From assembly GCA_030597485.1 (NCBI GenBank), contig JAUVRU010000048.1, positions 1 to 9,082 on the forward strand: a DNA stretch of 9,082 nucleotides. The letters are read 5' to 3'. Positions 1 through 6,370 of this stretch are shown here, piece after piece (the first letter of the stretch is position 1; every line of letters starts with the position of its first letter). Position numbers and translations under genes: made by a program. Below the pieces are notes generated by a model, which was not told where the DNA came from, ran no database searches, and was given only the letters and a program-made list of their open reading frames with translations. Source of the stretch: Anaerolineae bacterium (GTDB lineage: Bacteria; Chloroflexota; Anaerolineae; 4572-78; NAK82).

Positions 1-937
1 GACGCAAAGCCTCCTCCAGTGCCGACACATCACCGTTGGGCCACAGCGCGATGATCGTACCTCCATCACCGGCGCCGGCCAGCTTCGCTCCCAATGCCCC
101 CGCGTCACGTGCAGCAGCGATCAGACGCTCATTTGACTCGCCCGAGCCCCCAAGGTCACGCTGGATCGTATGGTTTTCATTGATCAAACGACCCAGCAAT
201 TCCCAGTCCTCCACCAGGAGTGCCTTCTTGCCAATCCGGGCCAGCTCGGTAATGCGCCGGTAGCCATTCTCCCCCGCCGGTTCGCCCTCCAGCCAACGTT
301 CACGCAGCGGCTTGTGAACAGTCCCCGAGGAATGGCGCACGCCGGTGAACCCCAATACAAAGGGCAGCTGCTTCACGTGCAAGGCGATAGGCTCGATGGT
401 GGCAAACAACTCAGATTCCTCTTCGCGGTAGAACTGTTTGCCCCGAAAGTCCATGTAGTTCAGTCCACCGAAGGTGCACATGTAGGCATCCTGGTAGCCA
501 CACACCACTTTGAGATGGTGCAGCTCCACGTATCGGGTCATCTCAGCCAGGCAATAGGGATTGGGAAAGGTTTCCTGGAAAGCCAGGAAACCCTGCAGCA
601 GGGCGACGACCAGGGCGGTGGATCCGGCCAATCCGCTCCGCAAGGGGATTTCGGTCTCATATTCCACCCGGCAGGAGATCCGGGGCAGCCTCAGGTAATA
701 AAGCACGGCGCGGGCCACGTCAAAGGCATCGCCACGGGGGCGTAGATCGCCCCGTTCGCCAATGTCGCATTCGTCGCCGTTAGTGACCAGCGTCAGCCTG
801 TCATCAGGGGTGATTGTCACCCGGGCGCGCATACCCACCGAGCAGGAAAGCACCGCCCCGCCATACATGTCGGTCGGATTGCCGATTACGCCGGCCCGAC
901 CTGGCGCGGAACAGATGACACGGCAATCAGAGCTCAT
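1..937 (-). CDS. GHMP-family sugar kinase, glucuronokinase-like (3' end cut off by window edge)
   Basis: 312 codons are visible; the gene runs off the left edge without a stop. All three GHMP motifs are present: an N-terminal substrate/nucleotide segment (residues 10-27, SAPGRAGVIGNPTDMYGG), the phosphate-binding loop PLRSGLAGSTALV (98-110) and the C-terminal glycine-rich motif GAKLAGAGDGGTI (283-295). D150 in CGYQD sits where GHMP kinases place the catalytic Asp. GHMP kinases phosphorylate small alcohols or the anomeric hydroxyl of sugars with ATP in the cytosol. The GNPTDMYGG start, GYQDAYMCTFGG and the VHKPLRERWLEG segment (207-218) recall plant glucuronokinase (about 360 residues) more than galactokinase, mevalonate kinase or HddA; this is from memory. 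The ATG overlaps the last 11 bases of the upstream uridylyltransferase gene, implying translational coupling and a joint role in making a UDP-sugar. Kinase fold is near certain; the sugar (glucuronate, galactose, other) is inference. Confidence 0.88.
   Translation of the reverse strand, partial: MSSDCRVICSAPGRAGVIGNPTDMYGGAVLSCSVGMRARVTITPDDRLTLVTNGDECDIGERGDLRPRGDAFDVARAVLYYLRLPRISCRVEYETEIPLRSGLAGSTALVVALLQGFLAFQETFPNPYCLAEMTRYVELHHLKVVCGYQDAYMCTFGGLNYMDFRGKQFYREEESELFATIEPIALHVKQLPFVLGFTGVRHSSGTVHKPLRERWLEGEPAGENGYRRITELARIGKKALLVEDWELLGRLINENHTIQRDLGGSGESNERLIAAARDAGALGAKLAGAGDGGTIIALWPNGDVSALEEALR
569..592. repeat. Perfect 10-bp hairpin inside the GHMP kinase gene
   Basis: GGTTTCCTGG (569-578) and its exact reverse complement CCAGGAAACC (583-592) are separated by four bases. 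The kinase mRNA would form a 10-bp stem with a CUUU loop. It encodes residues around 116-124 (GFLAFQET) of the kinase. There is no U-run after it, so it is not a standard terminator. Confidence 0.75.
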
Positions 938-1829
938 ACGCCTTGGCCTTGATATACTGCCGGGCCAGATAACCGTAACGCTCATCGGCCAGGGCAAAGT
1001 CGACGAAGGTGCGGAAATAGCTCTCGAAATTGCCCACGTCATACCGCCGTTGGTCCGGCCGGAACAACCAGGCATAGACGGGCAATTCCATCTGAATGCG
1101 TAGCTTGCTAGCGCTGGTAAGCTGGATCTCGCCCTGGCTGTCGGGCGGGGTGCGCTGCAACGCCTCAAAGATCGCCGGACTGAAAGTGTAGCGCGCAGCC
1201 ACAGCCAAAGGGCTGGAAACAGTGCCACGTGGCGGCTTTTCGATAATGTCCGCCATAAGGACCGGCTCACCAGGCGATAGTTCATCTCCTTGCGCGATTA
1301 CAATCCCATATCGGTGTGTCTCCTCAAGAGGCACGTGCTCAACGGCAACCACGGCAGCAGCCTTCAAGGCCCGATGCGCCTCCATCATAGCACGCAAGGG
1401 TGCAGCTGGGTCCTCGGCTGCGATCACCGAGTCACCCAGCGCCACGACGCAGTCCTGCCCGTCCACAAACTCTGCCCCCAAGCCAACCGCGTGACCCAGC
1501 CCTTTGGGGCTGCTCTGGCGAGTGTAGAAGAAACGAGAACCGCGTTGAATGTAGGACAGTTCAGCCAACATGGTTTCATTACCGGCCTGCTCTAAAGCTG
1601 ACAACAGGACGGGATCAGCGTCAAAGTGATCTTCGATCGCTTGCTTGCGTCGTCCAGTAATCATGAGAATCTGCATCAAGCCGGCACTCTGCAGTTCCTC
1701 AACCACATACTGCATCACTGGCTTACGCCCTACCGGCAACATCTCCTTGGGCTGGGACTTAGTTGCTGGCAAGAGACGTGTTCCCAGGCCGGCCGCTGGC
1801 ACGATAGCTTTGGAGATTGGTTGGCTCAT
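927..1829 (-). CDS. galU: UTP--sugar-1-phosphate uridylyltransferase, GalU type
   Basis: A 300-residue protein, the usual length for bacterial GalU, which makes UDP-glucose from UTP and glucose 1-phosphate in the cytosol. The N-terminal nucleotide-binding signature is complete (AAGLGTRLLPATKSQPKEML, residues 12-31, with the GLGTR loop and K28). Further family marks are TGRRKQAIEDHFD (58-70), GLGHAV (110-115), LGDS (131-134, with the Mg-binding-type Asp at 133), IEKP (196-199), GEIQLT (233-238) and YDVG (263-266). The residue after Asp133 is Ser where many GalU proteins have a second Asp, and QLTSA replaces the commoner QLTDA. The start is fixed by an AGGAG 9 bases upstream. It is the first gene of a two-gene operon with the GHMP kinase. 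Family assignment is firm; because of that partner the true substrate could be glucuronate 1-phosphate or another sugar 1-phosphate rather than glucose 1-phosphate. Confidence 0.92.
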   Translation of the reverse strand: MSQPISKAIVPAAGLGTRLLPATKSQPKEMLPVGRKPVMQYVVEELQSAGLMQILMITGRRKQAIEDHFDADPVLLSALEQAGNETMLAELSYIQRGSRFFYTRQSSPKGLGHAVGLGAEFVDGQDCVVALGDSVIAAEDPAAPLRAMMEAHRALKAAAVVAVEHVPLEETHRYGIVIAQGDELSPGEPVLMADIIEKPPRGTVSSPLAVAARYTFSPAIFEALQRTPPDSQGEIQLTSASKLRIQMELPVYAWLFRPDQRRYDVGNFESYFRTFVDFALADERYGYLARQYIKAKAYEL

Positions 1830-1838
1830 ACGTCATCT

Positions 1839-1843
1839 CTCCT
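1839..1843 (-). promoter_or_regulatory. Ribosome binding site of the GalU-type gene
   Basis: On the minus strand AGGAG lies 9 bases before the ATG at 1829, within AGGAGAGA. An earlier ATG at 1850 is out of frame and meets a TGA after five codons. This site therefore decides the start. No convincing -35/-10 pair was seen upstream of it on the minus strand. Confidence 0.7.
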
Positions 1844-2122
1844 GGTTCATCCGACGTTTCAGTTAACGCTCTCAGCCGGTCAACGACATCAATTCAGGGC
1901 AGTGTGCCATGGGGCGCCTGTCGCCAGCACGGCAGCCGGTCACAAGAGCGACCAGGAAACAACCGATTTGTGGACTGGCATGGGGTGATGATACCTCCAA
2001 AGCACGTCTGGCGCAACACGCTATGTTGGACAAGAATGGGCGATGCAGAACAGGAGCACGAGCAACATGAGACCGCTTCTCGGGGGTGAGCACGCCCTGC
2101 GGTGCCGGCAGGATGAGCATCC

Positions 2123-2143
2123 TCAGATGCGAACATTATCTGA
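2123..2143. repeat. Inverted repeat in the divergent intergenic region
   Basis: TCAGAT (2123-2128) and ATCTGA (2138-2143) form a perfect 6-bp dyad with a 9-base spacer, about 200 bases upstream of the aminotransferase start. It sits beside other short dyads: CCTGC/GCAGG (2096-2112), GATG/CATC (2112-2121) and CTGAT/GTCAG with one G-T pair (2140-2155). It may be an operator or leader structure; chance is not excluded. Confidence 0.4.
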
Positions 2144-2292
2144 TGGCGGCGTCAGGTGATGTCTGTCGTCACTATCTCGAATTCCGGGAAAGAAGCAAGG
2201 TACTCAATCTTCGGGATACGAGACACCAACCATCACTTCGGCCCGGGCGTGCGAAAAGCCCAAAGCGTGACTATGCTTAATACAGGGGGTTA

Positions 2293-2301
2293 TGTTACAA
2301 T
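2293..2301 (+). promoter_or_regulatory. Candidate extended -10 promoter for the aminotransferase operon
   Basis: TGTTACAAT matches the extended -10 pattern TGnTATAAT at all but one position. No good -35 lies at 16-18 bases, which extended -10 promoters tolerate. Transcription would begin near 2308, giving a leader of about 30 bases to the ATG at 2340 and leaving the in-frame ATG at 2292 outside the message. An inverted repeat ATGTT-N10-AACAT (2292-2311) overlaps it and could be an operator. This is pattern-matching only. Confidence 0.4.
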
Positions 2302-2325
2302 GGGCCAACATCAAATCCTCGTGCA

Positions 2326-2332
2326 AGGAAGG
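2326..2332 (+). promoter_or_regulatory. Ribosome binding site of the aminotransferase
   Basis: AGGAAGG lies 7 bases before the ATG at 2340. The alternative in-frame ATG at 2292 has only a GGGGG run 2 bases upstream, too close to work well, so 2340 is preferred. Confidence 0.7.
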
Positions 2333-2339
2333 CGCCCAT

Positions 2340-3629
2340 ATGTTCATCGGCCAACAACCCAAGGATACAATCCTTGAGGACTACGCCCGCTATGTGAATC
2401 CTGGCCGTGTCTCCGTTTTCAAACAGATGGGGCTCGATTTCGTGGTGGGGCGGCGGGAGGGAGTCTGGATGTGGGATGTGGACGACAGCCATAGACTCCT
2501 GAACTGTCGCTGTTCTGGAGGGGTCTTCAACCTGGGCCATCGTCCCCCACGGGTGGTAAAGGCTGTGAAGGCAGCCTTGGACGAGATCGACGTCAGCGAC
2601 CACATGTTGCTGGATGAGACACGAGCTGTACTGGGAAGACGGTTGGCTGAGGTGACGCCCGGCGACATTCAGTACTCTACCTTCTCACCCGGCGGCGCTG
2701 AGGCCATTGACGTGGCTATCAAACTGGCACGCGGCTATACCCAGCGCCCCGGCATCATATCGGTGAAGAAAGGATACCACGGTCATACGGGATTCGCCCT
2801 GGCCACCGGCGAGGACTCCTTCAGAGGGAAATTCGGCCCAATGCCACCCGGCTTTAGCAAGGTGCCGTTTGGCAACGCCGATGCATTAGAAGCACACGTG
2901 AGCGAAGAAACGGCAGCCGTAATCATCGAAACCATCCCGGCTACGGCCGGCATTCTGATACCGCCAGATGACTACTACCCGCGGGTGCGCCGGGCCTGCG
3001 ATGCCCACGGCGCCCAGCTCATTATTGACGAAGTACAGGCCGGGCTGGGGCGCACCGGCCGACTGTGGGCCATTGAGGAATGGGATGTGGTGCCCGACAT
3101 CATAGTCATCGGCAAGGGGATGAGTGGAGGGATTGACCCCATGTCAGCCACCTGTCACCGGCCCCATCTGGACGCCTTCTTCCAGCAGAATCCATTCATC
3201 CACCTGTCCAGCTTCGGGGGAGCAGCATTGGGTTGCGTGGCTGCTATGGCTATGCTGGATCAGACCACCGAGCCAGGTTTCATGGAACACGTCCAGGCAA
3301 TGGGCGATCGCTTTGAGGCAGGGTTCGTCGAGCTGCAATCACGCCATAGCATCGTGGCCGGCTGGCGCCGGCGGGGACTGATGATTGGCTTCGAAGTGAA
3401 AGACCCACGTATGGGGGTAGCTATGAGCGCTGTGCTAGCCCAGAATGGCGTGCCGGCCGTGTTTGCTGACCATCGACCGACAACCATCCAGATTATGCCT
3501 CCCCTCATCATACAGTCGGAAGAGGTGGATTTCGTCCTGGAAGCACTGGACCGAGCGTTGGCTTTCCTCACCGACCACCCCGAGATGCTGGCCATGGTTT
3601 CTCAGGTGGCGGCCCGGCTGGGTTTGTGA
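2340..3629 (+). CDS. Class III PLP-dependent aminotransferase, substrate unknown
   Basis: 429 residues, typical for class III aminotransferases (fold type I; GABA, acetylornithine, putrescine and glutamate-1-semialdehyde enzymes). Key sites, numbered from the ATG at 2340: a PLP-phosphate loop SPGGAE (116-121), the cofactor-stacking region GYHGH (145-149), DEVQAGLGRTG with D230 facing the pyridine nitrogen, the Schiff-base lysine K259 in IGKGMSGG, and SSFGG (290-294). The last normally reads STFGG or STYGG, so the Thr that binds PLP phosphate from the partner subunit is Ser here, and GGAALGC replaces GGNPLAC. The PLP set is complete, so the enzyme should be active. It cannot be assigned to one named subfamily. 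An in-frame ATG at 2292 would add 16 residues, but the ribosome binding site favours 2340. The stop at 3627-3629 overlaps or closely precedes the next gene, so both are probably co-transcribed and act in one pathway. Confidence 0.93.
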   Translation: MFIGQQPKDTILEDYARYVNPGRVSVFKQMGLDFVVGRREGVWMWDVDDSHRLLNCRCSGGVFNLGHRPPRVVKAVKAALDEIDVSDHMLLDETRAVLGRRLAEVTPGDIQYSTFSPGGAEAIDVAIKLARGYTQRPGIISVKKGYHGHTGFALATGEDSFRGKFGPMPPGFSKVPFGNADALEAHVSEETAAVIIETIPATAGILIPPDDYYPRVRRACDAHGAQLIIDEVQAGLGRTGRLWAIEEWDVVPDIIVIGKGMSGGIDPMSATCHRPHLDAFFQQNPFIHLSSFGGAALGCVAAMAMLDQTTEPGFMEHVQAMGDRFEAGFVELQSRHSIVAGWRRRGLMIGFEVKDPRMGVAMSAVLAQNGVPAVFADHRPTTIQIMPPLIIQSEEVDFVLEALDRALAFLTDHPEMLAMVSQVAARLGL

Positions 3630-6319
3630 CAGGACCAAGTGGCGAGGATTGCTGCGCCGTAATCAGGCAGGCTATGACTCCATTCGTTGTGAGATTTGAG
3701 GAAGTGACTGAGAGTGACAGGCCTCTGGTGGGTGGCAAGGGCCTGCGGCTGGCCGAGATGGCCCGGGCAGGCTTGCCGGTGCTGCCTGGCTTTTGCGTGA
3801 CCACCGCTGCCTACCGCGCCTTTCTCTCGGACAACAATCCTAACTCAGACACGGCAGTCGGCCCGAAGCGCCCCCAAGACGACAAGAGCACTATTCGCAA
3901 CTACATCGCCAGAACCGGGCAAGGCAAGTTCCCTGACACCGTGGCCGATGCGATCACCAAAGCATATGCACGCCTGGGGCATCCGGTGGTGGCAGTCCGG
4001 TCTTCTGCTACCTTCGAGGACAGTCTGGATGCCTCGTTCGCTGGGCAGTACGACACATTTCTCCACGTGACCGGCCCTGACACCCTTCTGGCCCAGGTGC
4101 GGGCCTGTTGGGCGGGTTTGTGGAGCGAACACGCGCTGGCATATATGCGGGATCAGGGCCTTGATCCCCTTCAGGCCAATATGGGCGTGGTAGTGCAACA
4201 CCAAGGAGACGCTCACGCAGCGGGCGTTCTTTTCACGCTCAACCCGCTTACTGGAAACGAAGAAGAGATGATCGTCGAGGCTGCCTGGGGACTGGGCGAA
4301 GCGGTGGTCTCGGGCCGAGTCACCCCCGATCGATATGTTATCAACGCCCCCCACCACCAGGTGCTGACCCGTGATATCTCCAACCAGTCTGTGATCATCG
4401 TGGCTGGCGACAACGGGTACATGCAGGAGAAGCCACTTCCCCCTGCTCAGCACAACCGTTCGGTGCTCAACGACGAACAACTGCTGGAGCTGGTCGACTT
4501 GGGCTATCAGGTGCAGTCTATCTACGGATACCCCCAGGACATCGAGTGGGCGTTGGTGGACGGAGCGTTCGTCCTGCTGCAAACGCGGCCGTTAACCTCG
4601 TTCAGCTTTGACCCCAATATGGGCCAATGGACTTCGGGAAACTACCGAGAGGTGCTCCCTGGCTTCGCCTCCCCGCTGGCTCTCTCCTTGAGCCTGGAGC
4701 ATGACTATGGACGCAGCTTCAGCCAGTTCTTCCGCGAAGTCAAGCTGGGCGAAACGCCACCAGGAACGGTGTGGGGCAAACCGTTCTTCGGCCGAGCCTA
4801 TTGGAACGTGGGTATGGCCAAACAATTCGTCAGCCAGCTGCCCGGTTTCAAGGAACGTGTCTTCGACCGTACTGTGGGTATCGAACCTACGTACGAGGGC
4901 GACGGGATAGTCACCCACTGGAGACCTCGGGCTATCTTGCGAGCGCTTCCCGTCCTCCTTGCCTTGCGGGATCAATTCAAAAAGGTGTGGCGCGAGGGAC
5001 GCGCCTACCGCGACCGCCTTCTGGATAAGATTGAACCGGCCCTGGATACTATACGCCCAGAGAGCCTGTCCGATGGGGATCTGGCGGACTACTGCCATCA
5101 GATGGCTGATCTGCACTGGGAGGCGAACAGCACGGCAATACGCGTCAGCATGCTATCCACGCAAGCTCAAGAAGACTTTGAGCCTATGGTGCACCGCCTC
5201 AACGCCACGCTGCCGGCCGACGAACGGGTTCCGGAAGGCGACTTGATCACCGGGCTGAGCGATGTGCGCACCGCTCAGCCGACACTGGATCTATGGGAGC
5301 TGGCTCGCGCCGCTCTGGCTGATCCGGCCGTGGCCGATATCATCACTCAAGCCGACCCGCCCGAAATTGCCGAACGGCTGCAAGATACCGAGGCCGGGCG
5401 CTTGTTCTGGGCACAGGTGCAAGACTACCTGACGCGCTACCGATACATGGCCCCCATCGACGAAGACCTGATCCAACCTCGCTGGGACGAAGATGACAGT
5501 TTCGTGCTGACCACGTTACAGGGATATGCACGTGCTGATGAGTCAATGGACCCAATGCGGCGACTGAGCACCCAGCGACGAATACGACGGATGACCGAAC
5601 GCCGGGCACTTCAGATTCTGTCGCGCGGTTGGCGGCGGCTGTGGCTGTTTGGCCGCCGTTCATTTATCAAGCAGTTGCGGCTGGTTCGCCGTTATGTGTG
5701 GTGGCGGGAGGAAACGCGCGTTATTGCCTCGCGCGCTTTCTACCAATGTCGCCGCTTTTTCAAAGAGCTGGGCCAGCGATGGGCAACACGCAATATCATC
5801 GATAGCCCGGAGCATATCTTCATGCTGCGCTGGCCGGCCATCGGGGCTGTCCTGGACGGCAGGGCACCAGCCGTCGAACTGCGCAATCAGGTTACAGATT
5901 ACCTCCTCCTCAAGCAGTGCTACCGCAATTTCGAGCCACCCAGCGTTATCGGCAAAGGCGCCAATCTGCAACAGACGACCGCCCGGCCCAACCCGGGCCA
6001 GACAGTATTTGAGGGCATCCCGTGCAGCAGTGGGAAGATTGAGGGCCCAGCTCGCGTGGTGGAGACGCTGGAGGAGGCATATGCTCTGCAGCGCGGAGAG
6101 ATTCTCGTGGCCCGCTACACCAATCCCAGCTGGACACCCCTTTTCAACCTGGCAGGAGGCATCATCATCGAGGAGGGAGGACTGCTTTCACACGGGGCAG
6201 TGGTGGCGCGCGAGTATGGCATCCCCGCAGTGCTACGCATTGAAGGCGCGACCAGAACCTTCCACACCGGTCAGCGCCTGCGGATTGACGGCAGCAGCGG
6301 AACGGTGGAAATCATTTGA
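3626..6319 (+). CDS. PEP-synthase-like dikinase, rifampicin-phosphotransferase architecture
   Basis: 897 residues from GTG 3626, or 881 from ATG 3674. Three parts are visible. An ATP-grasp PEP/pyruvate-binding domain (about 20-322) has GGKG (36-39), VRSSATFEDS (124-133), GVLFTLNP (200-207), EAAWGLGE (218-225) and a closing LLQTRP (317-322). A central region (about 330-790) lacks the PEP synthase C-terminal barrel and has a very Arg-rich helical stretch (645-698). A C-terminal swivelling phosphohistidine domain carries H856 in LLSHGAVVAREYGIPAV. This order and length match rifampicin phosphotransferase (about 867 residues), which uses ATP to give a phosphorylated substrate, AMP and Pi. The central domain sets the substrate, so antibiotic inactivation is only one possibility; an unknown metabolite is as likely. 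The GTG overlaps the aminotransferase stop by 4 bases (GTGA), suggesting coupling. The ATG at 3674 begins right where homologues usually start (TPFVVRFEEV) and is a serious alternative. Confidence 0.9.
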   Translation: MTGPSGEDCCAVIRQAMTPFVVRFEEVTESDRPLVGGKGLRLAEMARAGLPVLPGFCVTTAAYRAFLSDNNPNSDTAVGPKRPQDDKSTIRNYIARTGQGKFPDTVADAITKAYARLGHPVVAVRSSATFEDSLDASFAGQYDTFLHVTGPDTLLAQVRACWAGLWSEHALAYMRDQGLDPLQANMGVVVQHQGDAHAAGVLFTLNPLTGNEEEMIVEAAWGLGEAVVSGRVTPDRYVINAPHHQVLTRDISNQSVIIVAGDNGYMQEKPLPPAQHNRSVLNDEQLLELVDLGYQVQSIYGYPQDIEWALVDGAFVLLQTRPLTSFSFDPNMGQWTSGNYREVLPGFASPLALSLSLEHDYGRSFSQFFREVKLGETPPGTVWGKPFFGRAYWNVGMAKQFVSQLPGFKERVFDRTVGIEPTYEGDGIVTHWRPRAILRALPVLLALRDQFKKVWREGRAYRDRLLDKIEPALDTIRPESLSDGDLADYCHQMADLHWEANSTAIRVSMLSTQAQEDFEPMVHRLNATLPADERVPEGDLITGLSDVRTAQPTLDLWELARAALADPAVADIITQADPPEIAERLQDTEAGRLFWAQVQDYLTRYRYMAPIDEDLIQPRWDEDDSFVLTTLQGYARADESMDPMRRLSTQRRIRRMTERRALQILSRGWRRLWLFGRRSFIKQLRLVRRYVWWREETRVIASRAFYQCRRFFKELGQRWATRNIIDSPEHIFMLRWPAIGAVLDGRAPAVELRNQVTDYLLLKQCYRNFEPPSVIGKGANLQQTTARPNPGQTVFEGIPCSSGKIEGPARVVETLEEAYALQRGEILVARYTNPSWTPLFNLAGGIIIEEGGLLSHGAVVAREYGIPAVLRIEGATRTFHTGQRLRIDGSSGTVEII

Positions 6320-6337
6320 GGCCCCTATCCGATTTGG

Positions 6338-6358
6338 CTCGAACATAGTCCTCGAACA
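6338..6358 (+). repeat. Short direct repeat upstream of the Rrf2 gene
   Basis: CTCGAACA occurs at 6338-6345 and again at 6351-6358, a 13-base period, in the 51-base gap between the dikinase stop and the Rrf2 start, ending 2 bases before the GGGAG. It could be a pair of regulator half-sites or chance. Direct rather than inverted order is unusual for an Rrf2 operator. Confidence 0.5.
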
Positions 6359-6370
6359 ACGGGAGCTGCC

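Larger units (their letters stand above)
1830..2339. other. Divergent intergenic region, no gene recognised
   Basis: About 510 bases separate the GalU-type gene (leftward) from the aminotransferase gene (rightward). Short open frames cross it on both strands, but their translations are rich in Arg, Pro, His and Cys, have no recognisable family and overlap one another in several frames, so none is called. It holds the ribosome binding sites of both flanking genes, a candidate extended -10 promoter for the rightward operon (2293-2301) and a cluster of short inverted repeats (2096-2155). No riboswitch, tRNA or known small RNA was recognised. The length is generous for such a compact genome, so an undetected regulatory RNA or remnant of a gene is possible. 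Confidence 0.6.

Noticed and set aside
170..745. 191-codon open frame on the plus strand
   Set aside because: It lies wholly antisense to the GHMP kinase, whose motifs are complete; the translation resembles no family.
1872..2280. Several 60-90 codon frames in the divergent gap as possible small genes
   Set aside because: They overlap each other on both strands, have no good ribosome binding sites that I could find, and no recognisable protein features.
3845..4582. 245-codon open frame on the minus strand
   Set aside because: Antisense shadow of the ATP-grasp domain of the dikinase gene; His/Val/Gly-rich translation typical of a shadow frame.
5713..5722. 10-base palindrome AACGCGCGTT inside the dikinase gene
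   Set aside because: Short GC-rich palindromes are expected by chance at this composition and it lies in a well-explained coding region.
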